60,000 bases of DNA from Nematostella vectensis (lineage: Eukaryota > Cnidaria > Anthozoa > Actiniaria > Edwardsiidae): NCBI RefSeq assembly GCF_932526225.1, contig NC_064040.1, positions 14,300,856 to 14,360,855 of the forward strand. The letters are read 5' to 3'. A program made the translations under genes and the position numbers. This document shows, piece after piece, positions 23,218-35,089 of the stretch. Positions within the stretch are counted from its first letter, which is position 1. Each line of letters opens with the position of its first letter. The notes under the pieces were generated by a model, which was given only the letters and a program-made list of their open reading frames with translations, had not been told where the DNA came from and searched no databases.

Positions 23218-24632
23218 CCACTGCCCCGGCTCGTGTTTGCTTAGGCTTACTTAGAAGCGCCTCCCATGCACTACTACTGATCTGCCTTTTAAATGACGTC
23301 CAGCTTAATCCAGGTCCACAAGCTACAAATCACGCTACTAACGTCCATCTGCCATGCATTCCACTGTCCAAAAATGGTGTAAGAATATGTCATTGGAACG
23401 CGAGGAGCTTCAATAATGATAAATACGAGCAAATAAAAGAAATCCTTACACACCCTCGTACGGAGATTGATGTGATGATTATTACCGAGACATGGCTGAA
23501 TTCCTCACACATGAACGAAGAATATGGGATCCCTGGATATCATATTGAGCGGAAAGATAGAACTAGAAAGGAAAGGGGAGGAGTAATGATGTACGTATCT
23601 CACGCTATGGCTTATACCCGTTTACCAACTCTAGAATCAAGTGACACAGAGCTCCTTTGCACTCAAGTGATACCGTGCAAGACCAACTGCCCAATTATTA
23701 TTGCCGGAGTCTATCGTGTGCCTGATTCAACTGCTGAAATGGATGCTAAGCTAGGTCTCATAGAAAAAATGTACATCATCAACAAAGAAGCGCTACTACT
23801 GGGGTATCTCAACATCAACTTCCTCAAACAGCAAAACCACAAGCATCGTCTAATCAAGTTCCTCATCAGCCTTGGTTTCACTCAAACCATCAATGAAGTG
23901 ACTCCTCCAGAGAGCCAGGCTTGCTTGGATCACGTTTACATTAACCAGCCACAGGGCATCACAAAGACCAAGGTATGCAACATCGGACTATCAGATCATT
24001 TACCAGTGTGCGTTGTGCGCAGATACAAAAAGAAACAAGATCACGCAGCAGATAAAAACCATGTCTATATTTCCTACCGTGACTGCAAGAAGCTGGATGA
24101 GGAGGCCTCCCTAAAAGACCTTGATGAGGCCCCGTGGAGTGTGCTGGACACCTTTGATGACCTTGATGACGCTGTGGATTATTGGAATCTGACTTTTCTA
24201 AGTATCGCTGATATACATGCTCCTCTTATTAGAAAGCGTGTAAAGAAACAAAGCCAACCACAGTGGATGACGCCTGAACTCTACGCAGCCATTAGAGACC
24301 GCGACAGGCTGCTAGAGAGAGCCCGAAAGTGTAATTGTGGCTCAGATGCGTGGGGAACTTTTAAATCAGCCCGAAATAACCTTTTTCAATCCATCCGAGA
24401 AGCTAAACGAAATCATTTCAACAAGTCATTTGAACAGAGTTCAACGGCAAAGGAATTCTGGAGACATCTAAAAATTGCTATCGGGCAGACAAGTAAACCG
24501 TCACCTTCGCAACTAAGAGCCAATGCAAGCAACACACCCACCATCACAGATCCACGTGAAATAGCTAATGCATTTAACGAGTTTTTTTTGTTTCCGTTGC
24601 TGCCACCTACAGAAATAGCAATGTCAACATGA
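23218..24632 (+). pseudogene. LINE endonuclease region with 2A-like leader
   Basis: An open frame from just after a stop near 23215. It starts with a hydrophobic leader (HALLLICLLNDVQLNPGP) and continues into an apurinic endonuclease domain: ICHWNARSFNND, MIITETWLNS, GGVMMYVSHAMA, GVYRVPDST, LGYLNINFL, LSDHLPVCVV. The usual G-D-x-N reads GYLNIN. The domain ends about residue 200 and a linker follows to the RT. The frame passes to 24629 with a 4-base overlap, which is a frameshift because LINE ORF2 is normally continuous. Confidence 0.87.
23295..23318 (+). other. 2A-like motif DVQLNPGP
   Basis: In frame with the LINE endonuclease and preceded by a hydrophobic run (ALLLICLLN). The 2A consensus is D-x-E-x-NPGP; here Glu is replaced by Gln. 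2A-like leaders are established in non-LTR retrotransposons of sea urchins and other animals, where they separate or target the protein. Confidence 0.7.
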
Positions 24633-26250
24633 GAACGCTGTCAACTTCAGATTTCGAAAAGTTAAAAGGGTTTGTTGATAGCAAAATCCCGAGTGGCACT
24701 AAATTTGAAATACCCAACGTCATGCAAGAATTTGTGCAAGGTTATCTTCTTCAACTACAAACGTGTAAAGCCACAGGTTTGGACGATATAAGTGCTCGCC
24801 TTTTAAGGGCTGCAGCCCCAGCCATAGCTCCATCGTTGACTAAGATCATCAACCAAAGTATAAAACTGGACGATTCCCTGCGCGCTGGAAAGAGGCGAAA
24901 GTCTGTCCAATATATAAAGCTGGAGACCGAGTGTTGATAACTACCGGCCCATCAGTATTTTACCTGCCCTGTCCAAAGTTATTGAATGATACATACACGT
25001 TTGCTTATATGAATACCTAAACAGCCACAAGCTATTAAGTAGTAACCAGTCAGGTTTCCGTCCCTATCACTCGTGCGATACTGCCCTAGTAAAGTTGATT
25101 GACTATCTCATTGGAAATATGGATCAGGGACTAATATCTGGCTTGAACCTCATAGACTAACGAAAGGCGTTTGATTTAGTAGACCATGACACGCTTATTA
25201 AGAAGCTCTCCATATATGGCGTCTCTGGAAAGTCACTAAATTGGTTCAAGTCTTATCAAGACCGAAAACAGAAAGTCACAATAAGTGGTCAGCTATCAGA
25301 TTCGCAGCCCATTACTGTAGGCGTTCCCCAGGGCTCGATTTTAGGTCCCTTAATGTTTATCCTGTTTATTAATGACTTACCACTTGAAGTCTCCAACAGC
25401 GCACTCGAGATATATCCAGATGATACAACACAAGTCGCAAGTGGAAGTAGCGTTAGTGAGGTTGAGTCTATTCTTACTGAAGAGCTAAAAAAGGTGAATG
25501 GGTGGGCGAATGAAAACAAAATGGTTTTGAACCAAAGCAAAACCAAATCAATGCTTATCTGTAGCAAGCCAAAGTTGCGCACATTGACAGGAAAGGATTT
25601 GACAGTCAGCACAGAAAATGGCCAGCTTGAATGTGTCAATGAAGTTAAACTGCTTGGCATAAGATTAGACAACTCCTTAACCTGGGACAACCACCTCAAG
25701 TACATTCACAATCTCCAAGCGACTAGGCTTGTTAAAAAGGACAAATAAATTCCTGTCACTTAAAGCAAGAACCCTGTTCTACCATTCGCTCATACAGCCA
25801 ATATTAGACTATGGTGCTATCGTCTGGGGCTCGACCAAAAAGCAACACATCGACGATATGGTCAAGTTCCAGAAACGATGTGCGCGGGTTATCCTCGATA
25901 AGAAATGGGATGCACCTTCAAAACCACTTTTTGAAGAACTAAATATTGTCCCATTCGACAAAAGAATAATCTACCTACAACTCGTTTTGCTCTTTAAGGC
26001 TATGAACAATATGACCCCATTCTATATCAGAGATATGTTCGTTAAGTGTAGTGATGTACATAACAAGAACACTAAAAATGCAGCAAACCATAACTTAGTA
26101 CTTCCAAAGGCTTGGACTACATTAGCAAAAAACAGCTTTAAGTTTGTAGCAGCTAAAAGGTGGAATGCATTGCCACTAGAAATCAAAGAAGCCAAGTCAA
26201 GCCTTCTCCGCAAAACTAAGAGAATACATCACAACACTGTAAATAAGTTT
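24629..26250 (+). pseudogene. LINE reverse transcriptase, frameshifted
   Basis: Reads in pieces: 24629-24937 (QTCKATGLDDISARLLR), a shifted segment 24938-25300 with SGFRPYHSCDTALVKLID, an in-frame stop in LID*RKAFDLVDHD (near 25157), then 25270-25748 (VPQGSILGPLMFILFINDLP, IYPDDTTQVASG, ENKMVLNQSKTKSML) and 25729-26250 (LSLKARTLFYHSLIQPILDYGAIVWGS). The catalytic box is YPDD (Ala to Pro), both Asp kept. The C-terminus runs straight into an ACCT microsatellite. CR1/L2-type. Confidence 0.87.
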
Positions 26251-26681
<431 letters not shown>

Positions 26682-27179
26682 CAAGCTTGATAGGCCAAAT
26701 TCAACGTAGGATGCTGTTTTTATGACTAATGAACAACTTTGATATATTCCTCCAACAAACATAGCTCTCTACAGGAAAACTAAACTCCTCCCATTGTGTA
26801 CCTGTTCGTCTTGCTCGTCCTGTGTTTGTTATTTCTGAAATTATTGTAACTATTATTGTAACTATTATTTAAGCTGAACCGCCTAGATTAGTCTGTTCTA
26901 TTAGCGGGTGAGCACATAAAAGAAACAATAATGTATTTATGTACAATAAAGTTGAAGTTGAAGTTGAACTTAGTTACAGGCTTCAAAATGGTCATTTACA
27001 CCTTTTGCTGTTCAATAACGGGAAAGGGACATTCATTTGTGCCAAACGTTGTATCGTTAACGTGCATTGTACGTTCATCAACATCGCACGAAACATCCTC
27101 GACTTTCAATAACAATGATTGAATATGTGCGAACTTTAAATAGCATCAACGGACAATCAATAACGCAATTGGGCATTTA
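26682..27179. other. Non-coding with a minisatellite-unit fragment
   Basis: No gene. 26700-26960 may be LINE 3' sequence, ending in an AATAAAGTTGAAGTTGAAGT run. 26965-27000 (CTTAGTTACAGGCTTCAAAA, then TGGTCATTTA) matches the 63-bp unit of the array at 11480-12765. Confidence 0.55.
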
Positions 27180-27295
27180 TAGCGGAGCTAAGCGCGGCCG
27201 CAGGCCGCGCGCGTAGCCCCATAGGCATAGAAATATGGTATAGGTATGCGACTTGGTTTTTGTGGTCATCGCGCGGATACCCTGTGGTGTCACTC

Positions 27296-27332
<37 letters not shown>

Positions 27333-27375
27333 TCAGCCGCGCGACTCCCAGGCCCCACTCGGCCCCGAAATGGCG
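27180..27375 (+). repeat. Family A 3' tail with (CAGC)n insert
   Basis: Shares CCCCATAGGCATAGAAATAT, then CGACTTGGTTTTTGTGGTCA and CCCTGTGGTGTCAC with 47370-47455. It then has (CCAG)n and rejoins at ACTCCCAGGCCCCACTCGG, as 47495-47512 does. In the other copy the embedded microsatellite is (ATCC)n. Confidence 0.88.
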
Positions 27376-28564
27376 ACTAAATACAAGCACGGAGCAAGGG
27401 AAAAAGTTCTTGTCGATTATGCGATGATTATTTATTTTGCCTCAAATTTTGTGACTTAAGGATAAAGTCAACTAGAGGAGATCTACTAACATTCATTCAC
27501 GCCAAGATTTATCTGGTTTTAGCTAGTAAATTTAAGCAAGTAACAGTTCAGGTGAGTTTCGGACGACGATTTGTATTGTCTATTGAGGATATGACAGTTA
27601 TTAGGCTTTTTGTTGTCCTTTTTGTATGCTTTGAGGATGCGAGTACTTAACTTAGTAATCAAATTATTTGAGCATAACAGGTTTTGTTTTGACATTCTTC
27701 GTTTTATCTATATTCTTGATTGTGTTGAATAAAATACAATACAACAAAAACTGGAATTCGTCTTTAATAAGACTTCTTCAGGGCAGATTGTGTTGAGATA
27801 TTTCATAAAGGCTAACCAATATCGTGTTGCATTTGTCAAATCATTCGTAAGAAGACCGTTCTTGTCTTTATATCCTGTGCTCTTAGTCCTAAGAAGATAC
27901 ATATCCTTAGAAGATACAGCAGCTTTTTCAACTTAGAAGAGAAATTTTCCTTACCGAGGATAAAAAAACCCTATTTTCAATATGTATTGTTGTTATTGTC
28001 TGCATCTTGCATCTCATGTGTTTATTTTTTTTTTCAAATAGTTGTGGAAAATTTAGATTATAAATGGCTTGATAAAAAGATTGTTTTGAAAGAAATAATA
28101 AATAATTGTTTTCACTCTTTTATGAACCAGGAACTACCTGATGAGGGCCAAGATGAATGCTAAAGACTGGAAGACATGAGAATTAAAAATCATGTCTTGA
28201 AGAGAACAGTAGGATGTTCTTAATCACTAGTCATTTGATACCCCCACACCCATGGTCCCAGGAAGGGTGGGGGATTAAACTTTAATAAAAGCCTGTTTCC
28301 AAGTTAAGAGTCAAAAACAGTCAAAACCACCACCCCTCTTGACATATTCTGGTTAAAAAGTGGTCTAAAACCCCACATTAACCCCTGACTTCTGCGGGAC
28401 CATAAGGGAGGGGGCACAAATGACTAGTTCATTACTATGTGATTCAGCAGTACACACTCATAGGTTTTTTTAGAATAAGATACTTATATAATATTAAACT
28501 AAAAACAAACTTTTGCTTTTTAAATAGTAAATCTGTAAAGAAAACAGTTTTCTATCAACCTAAA
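27376..28564. other. Non-coding
   Basis: AT-rich, no gene, no recognised RNA. Chance ORFs only. Confidence 0.4.
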
Positions 28565-29830
28565 GATAATGGGAAAGGGGATATTTTAGAAAAGTACTGA
28601 ATATAATTATCACATTATTGTTATTACATTTTCTTTTCAAACATTTAAGGAAGAGTCATATTTCTTCATTTTTCTTCTCCCTGTTGACTATTTTTATGCA
28701 ATTGATGCTCTTTGCTATTTCCCCTCTACACCAAAAATAAATTAATGAACAGATTTGATTTTTAAATTAGAAATTTTCATTTATTACTTTCACTTATATT
28801 TTCTTTTTAGGATTTTCTTTCCAAGTCTCTTGCCCATTACATATATTTTAGATGTTTCATTGGAATAGTTAGATCCAGGGTTTCTCAAAACACCAAAATA
28901 CAATGCATTACTGGATGTATATTTGTAGATATTAATTCCAATGGTGATGGAAAATCACCACTTAAAATGGCACATTAAATCTTCAGCATTGCATCTTATC
29001 TAAACTTGTGTCTGACACTATATTCCATCTTTGAAATCCTGTTTCATCCATTGTTCTTCGCAAGAACAAAGCTTGTCAGAATGTAGCTTTACAAATGTAC
29101 ATTAATGGAACTTTTATTAAGAGGAAGGGTTTTTTAGGGCAAGATACTCAAACTTTATAACACTAGCAACAACCTTGTTCTTTTTCAATAATAGAATTCT
29201 GTTCACATAGCTTGGATAGGAAAGACATGGCCTCTTTAGAGGCCTGTGGTGGTGAAAGGGTTAAGATAATGGGAAAGGGGAAATGTCAAGAAATGCTCAA
29301 TCAAATTATTTTCATTACTGTTATATTTTTTTCACCAAACCTTTCAAGTTGAGTCAATTCACTTTATATCTCCTCTCCTGTCGATTATTTTTTAGTCAAT
29401 TGATATTCTTTGATTCCTCTCTACCCCAAACATAGATCAATGAAAGGGTTTGGTTTGAAATTAGAAGTTAGCATTTTCAATCTGTTTTTTCTTCATTGCA
29501 TTCATTTGGGAGTAGGCCACCAACAACAAGGCCACTATATGGTAAAGTGGGGTGCACCAATATGTAATGCATGAAAGGAGATATATTTTTGGATTTTAAT
29601 TTCAAGACATTTTTCTGAATATTCGGTCCAATGAAGGAGAGAATCGTCACTAAATCAATACATAAAAATCACAGTATGGCATCTAAACAGTCTAAATATA
29701 TTATTTTGAATGTTTGGAATGCTGTTACATCCATGACATTTTCTGCACAAGGGCAAAGCTTGTGGGAGTATTGTTTTGATTTAAAAAAAGATATTCATAA
29801 TGGAACTTCTATGATGGGACATAAGAATTT
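28565..29830. repeat. Decayed tandem duplication, about 700-bp unit
   Basis: 28569-28790 resembles 29266-29480 (GATAATGGGAAAGGGG ... CTCTACACC/CTCTACCCC ... GAAATTAGAAGTT). 28970-29120 resembles 29670-29820 (AATCC...CATTTTC/GTTCTTC-GCACAAGG/GCAAGAAC-AAAGCTTGT). About 70-75% alike by eye, with indels. No coding signal. Confidence 0.72.
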
Positions 29831-31144
29831 ATCATTAGACTCTTGACAACTTTGACAGTCATATCAACACCAGGAATTGTGTTTGTTAACTTTGATGTAC
29901 TGCAAAATTAAAATTATTGAATAAGGCCTGGATCCATTTGGTTGGTACAATAAATAAATCTCAGTAGAGAGCAGGATCCTAGATAACCTAATAATACCTT
30001 TGATCAGTCAACACAAAATGTGCTTATGCTGGCTCCGCTTTTAGGCAGTGCCTAAATCTATATATTTCGGGATGGAATGAACATTCTTTTGCAGGCAATC
30101 GAAAATTCAATTACAGGTTTGGACAATCAGTAGCGTTTATTGACAATCAGTTATAAAAAGTAGAAAATTCATTAGGCAATCAATAAGCCTTTTCAGACAA
30201 TCATGCTCATCAATGTGACATTCATCAATGTGGTTTGACAACCATTTATCCGATTTAAACCAAACAACAAGGAAAAATAAAATTTCATTAGAGTTACTAT
30301 TTTTCTCTTTTCTATAAACAGTGGGCTCCTAAAATTAAGAGAAATATAGAACTATAAATATTTTTTAACAAAAAACAAGACAAACAAACAACACTTTTTG
30401 TGGAGGGTTTATAAAAGCAAAAAATATATACTCACTCGTTCGCTATAGAAAAACAGAAAACGTTTGTATGAGAAAAGAGAGGAGAGAGAGCGTACCGCCA
30501 AGTATGTGGTCAAGTTGGAAGAAATATCACAGTCACTTTGGCTATTTCGCCCTAACGGTCTTATCTTCCACTTTTCTATCATCGGGGGGGGGGGGGGGGG
30601 GGGGATGAATGCACGGAGATTCAACGACTTCACAAACTCGACTGAATCTTTACCCAAACGAAAACGCCATTTTTAAGTGGTGGTAGCGAAGCTATTCAGG
30701 ACTTTTTGCGGTAGCGGGGTTGTGTCACTCGCTAATCGTTAGCTTACTAATCGACGACGCAAGTGTAACCCATAGCCTTTTCTAATACCACAACACTTGG
30801 CCAATCAAATCAAACGTTTTAGCGAAAAAGCCCGCGAATTGTCAGCGGTTTTCCAAACCATGTAAAAAAAACATGGCGGCCTTAGTTGAATTCTTTGAAG
30901 GTTAAGACTATGATTTAACGTCATTCCTGCCTTTCTTGCCAATTAAAAATCGAGCCACATTCGGTAAATAGCTATCTGAATGCAAGGTTTCGCTTCAAAG
31001 TCCGTTCGTTATCAGTTCAACTTTCACGAAATATCATGTTGTCAACAGACTTACGAAACGCCACTGGTAAGCCATTTCCACTTCCCCTCTACTACAGCTG
31101 GCTGTGCACCAAATTCTTTGTTTATTTCTTCTTGCATTCATGCC
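29831..31144. other. Non-coding, poly-G run
   Basis: 30030-30065 shares CGCTTTTAGGCAGTGCCTAA-ATCTATATAT with one part of repeat B. A run of about 21 G lies at 30584-30604. A CCAAT box and a short ATGGCGGCC start occur near 30800-30873 but no exon can be supported. Confidence 0.45.
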
Positions 31145-31795
31145 TGCTTACCATAGCTTCGTTTTCCCAGTAGAGGGTAAAAGATTACTGTTACTTACCA
31201 TGGCTTCGTTCTCGCTGTAGAGGGTAAAAGATGACTGTCACTTACCATGGCTTCGTTCTCCCAGTAGAGTGTAAAAGATGACTGTTACTTACCATGGCTT
31301 CGTTCTGCCAGTAAAGGGTAAAAGATGACTGTTACTTACCATGGCTTCGCTCTCCCAGTAGAGTGTAAAAGATGACTGTTACTTACCATGGCTTCGTTCT
31401 CCCAGTAGAGTGTAAAAGATGACTGTTACTTACCATGGCTTCGTTCTCCCTGTAGAGGGTAAAAGATGACTGTTACTTACCATGGCTTCGTTCTCGCTGT
31501 AGAGGGTAAAAGATGACTGTTACTTACCATGGCTTCGTTCTCCCTGTAGAGGGTAAAAGATGACTGTTACTTACCATGGCTTCGTTCTCCCAGTAGAGGG
31601 TAAATGATGACTGTTACTTACCATGGCTTCGTTCTCGCTGTAGAGGGTAAAAGATGACTGTCACTTACCATGGCTTCGTTCTCCCAGTAGAGGGTAAAAG
31701 ATGACTGTTGCTTACCATGGCTTCGTTCTCCCTGTAGAGGGTAAAAGATGACTGTAACTAACCATGGCTTAGTTCTCCCTATAGAAGGTAAAGAA
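31145..31795. repeat. 47-bp minisatellite containing splice sites (array 2)
   Basis: About 14 units of the same 47-bp sequence as 13821-14302, more homogeneous (TTCTCCCAGTAGAGGGT or TTCTCCCTGTAGAGGGT variants). Minus-strand reading again gives acceptor, 16 bases and donor GTAAGTAACAG in each unit. Confidence 0.93.
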
Positions 31796-31855
31796 AGAGT
31801 TCTCCCGCAGTCTGTTTAACGCTCCATGGCTTTATTAGATCGAGGACAAACAACA
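31796..31855 (-). pseudogene. Remnant of an apple-domain exon
   Basis: 31780-31850 matches 14308-14395 of the apple exon (AGAGTTCTCC-GCAGTCTGTTTAACGCTCCA-TGGCT, then GAGGACAA). The match stops before the cysteine-rich core. So the array and about 70 bp of exon were copied here without the rest of the gene. Confidence 0.78.
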
Positions 31856-31883
31856 TGCAATTTTTAATGAAACTGAAATCACT

Positions 31884-33460
31884 CTTTACAGTTGGTAGTT
31901 AAACAAAATTCCTGATGGATTTTGAGTTTTGCGCTATGAAGTTTTGGAAGGGGCAATATAATGTAAATTTGTAGGCAACAAGTAAAAGTAATTTCTGATG
32001 TAAACAGCGTAATATTTAATTTATGTTCAGGGCCCCTAAAACTGCAGAAGAAGAAAAAAACGTTGGAAGGGCTAATAGGACGAAATGGTCATTCAATATT
32101 TTTCGTCTCGCATCTTTGCATGTTTTGTTTGTGAGCAAAAATTGTTTATCATTTTAGTAAATTTCAATTACAATAAACTATTAATTGCAATACTTCTTCA
32201 TTCTGCCTTCTAGCCACATCCCACTTAAATATTTTTCAAAAGTTTCCTATGATACGGAGGCGTGTTTACACCTATCTTAATACGTTGGAGGGGAAATCTT
32301 ATGGATAGAAATGTTTTATCGATTTTTTGTTCTCTTTTTTTATGCCTTGAGCAAACAGTGAAAACACAAATAGATATTGCTTGTGGCCGCTATTAGGCGG
32401 GTTGACCGCAAGACAAATAAAACTTTGTGATGGGCACATCACCTTCCAACAGTGTTCTAATAGCGCCAACATTGCTGGGCAAATATGTTTGTGGTGTAAA
32501 TGGGTATATTTACTTATAATAGTATAGCTGCATTGCTTTGATATGTGTGTTTTTTAGAAATATCAAATCATGCAACACATAGATATAACCTAGAAGCAGA
32601 GAGCTTTTTTCCTGTTTGTTTCTATCAGTTATCTGTGTAGAGTCTATGTTGTTTCCGTTATCGTTTGTTTACATAAACAAACGAGAACACGAAAGAACAT
32701 AGTGATAGAAGCAAAAAGGACGAAGGAACAGCTAGTAGGGTACACAAAAACCCTAAAACATTATTTAAAATCTGTTCGAAAGTTTGGAAAAGAAAGGTTG
32801 GGAATAGTTACTTACGACCATGCGACGATGAAGTTTCAGCGACTCTACATCTCAAAAGGTCCCGTACAACTTTCAGATATGGTTTGTGAGCTAGTAAAAA
32901 AACGTAGGATTTATCCGTAGAATTCTCGAGGAACGAAAAATGTAAAGTTGTTATGTTGACAAATCCCTTTCTAGATATATAAAACACTTTCATAGTTATA
33001 TTACGGTAGCTGTCGTTTGGGTACCACCAAAATGGATGGGACGAAAGGCTTTCCCTACCAATATCATTTTCTCTCATAATTCATAATTCTTGTCTCGAAA
33101 TGAAGCTACTTATAATACTTACCAACAAATCTGACGTAATGACCCAGTTTGCTATGCTCCAGTCGTAATATGGCATTTCCAAATGCTACTATCAGCCATG
33201 GGATAAGCAAAAAAAAATGCGTGAAGATTGTAAATTCTTCCCACATCCATCCTGCCATATGCCCCACGCCCTTGATTATTAACGCGGCATCTGCTGTGCG
33301 AAGAAAACAAGCTGAAAAGTATTTTATCTTGACGAGTTATTTTCGTGAATTCTATTGGATTAGTGTTTGCAATGAAAAATTAAAGTACCACAAACAATAC
33401 CTTTCAACAAAGCCTTGTAAATAACTCCCTCTAAAGGATTTTTCTCCCATCATATTGCCA
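31884..33460 (+). repeat. Family A repeat, copy 2
   Basis: Near-identical to 1-1578 with scattered substitutions and small indels. Its left edge joins the exon remnant region and its right edge (CATATTGCC) joins LINE 5' sequence. Confidence 0.93.
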
Positions 33461-34094
33461 GTGCGGAACATTACCATTTTTGGTTATATTTGATAAACAA
33501 CCTGATTAACCAATCAGAGATGAGTATTACTATGCCCAGTCTCACGCGGACACGCCTCAACTCATAGTGGGAAAACAAAATTGCGGTTCCGTTGAATCGG
33601 GAAAATCATGTTGAACGCCGCTTTTTAACTCTCTGCTAGCAGTGATTTCTTCTTATCTGTTTAAGCAGGGATTTCACCGACTAAGTGCGTCATATATACC
33701 CTATTTGTGTTGTTTCTCATCGGCAACAGACCTCATTTGCAGGGTTATTTTTACGACTTCACCGAATCGTACTGTAATGAACGCGGAAGGGTAAGCCACT
33801 GCTAGCAGGCTATAACATTGATCACCAATTATCTAGCTGTACGTTTCATCAAGTCATACAAATGCACAAAATTTCCCTGGATTTATCTTGCTTTCGCACT
33901 CGGAATGAAGACACTCCAAGAAAAATTTTAGCTGGGATATTGAAACTAAAATGAATCTTATACAGAATGGCAGAGAGTCTAAAAAAAAATGAAGCTAAAT
34001 CGTATACAGATTGGCCGCGAGTCACTGTTTATTGTATGCAATTTAAAGACACTACATGAAAGTACTGTTTAAATGTTGATTGCAGGCGCCGATC
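33461..34094 (+). other. LINE 5' region
   Basis: Non-coding sequence leading to the ATG at 34095. It holds a CCAAT-type ACCAATCAGAG near 33508. Probably the 5' untranslated part of the following LINE, which often carries its own promoter. Confidence 0.4.
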
Positions 34095-35075
34095 ATGGCG
34101 GCCACGATGTTTTTTGCTCTGTATTTAATTTTGTGTATGATCGGTACTGTTCCTCATCAAAATCTCTCAATCAATGAAATGGATTCGTCTTCGCCGAAAC
34201 GCCCAAGGCAACACCAGTTCGGGCTTTTTTGCACTGTTTTCAAGCCTTTGCCAGTCTTATTGCGCTTGGTGCCATCAGGATTTCACCGATCGACGCGTTC
34301 CCTCACCAAGATATCAAAACATGGCTACACATCCCTAGAAATTCCAGGACATGATCCTCCGATTAATGTTACAATATTTATGGACATTTCTATAAACCCT
34401 GGCCCAGAAATTCACTTAGATTATTCTTCGAGACCTGCTATGGATTTGCATACAGCTTCGTACACTAAAACAACATCAACATTCTCTCGTGAGTCCCTCT
34501 ACAGTATTCGTCGCCAAATGAGAACAAGGAATCTGTTTCTGAAACCTGTTAATATCTCATTATTTTGCACACTAAAGCACCTGGGTATATTCAGATTCAG
34601 AGGGAAAAGAGCTGGAAAGAGGAAGAGATCTGAAGCTAATTTACAACTTGAGTTACAACTTCATGTCAACACCGCGATCTCAAGTGATCCTGGCCGCAAC
34701 CATTCTATTGTTCATGGAACTAAGCTTTGCGAGAACAATAGCCAACACCTACCTGTGTTAATCACCACACGCCATGATTATTCGACCAGCGCCAACACTC
34801 ATAATGCCAGGAACTCATCTAATCTCTTAAAAATAAATACTGGAAAAATTACACCGGACAGTGCGCCTCGATTACACTTAGCTACTTGGAATATTCGTGC
34901 CATGAACAGGAAAGCTGCATCTATCTGTGATCTTGTCATATCCAAAAGAATTGATGTCTTAGCCCTTGTTGAGACTTGGCTGACTGCTGAAAACAACTCT
35001 AAGTCTACGTGGTTGAAGACACAAGCACACGGTTGCCTGTTCCTAACTGCTCAGATCCCACTGTTGCCGATGTAA
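34095..35075 (+). pseudogene. LINE N-terminal region and start of endonuclease
   Basis: From the ATG at 34095: a hydrophobic leader (MFFALYLILCMIGTV), a basic stretch, a 2A-like DISINPGP (34383-34406), a basic linker (FRGKRAGKRKRSEANL), then the opening of an endonuclease domain: LHLATWNIRAMNRKAASICD, IDVLALVETWLT. After this the domain is cut: the frame shifts into unrelated residues and stops, and the other frame resumes with the end of the endonuclease at 35090. The central endonuclease is therefore deleted. Confidence 0.82.
34383..34406 (+). other. 2A-like motif DISINPGP
   Basis: In frame at about residue 97 of the LINE ORF. It keeps D and NPGP, but the consensus Glu is Ser, so cleavage activity is doubtful. 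Confidence 0.5.
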
Positions 35076-35089
35076 TAAACACTCTACGG

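Noticed and set aside
28138-28145. CTGATGAG, a hammerhead-like core
   Set aside because: No paired stem II and no GAAA at the right distance.
30873-30905. ATGGCGGCC start with a GTTAAG donor-like site (possible first exon)
   Set aside because: Only about 10 codons, weak donor, no downstream exon found; a nearby CCAAT box alone is not enough.
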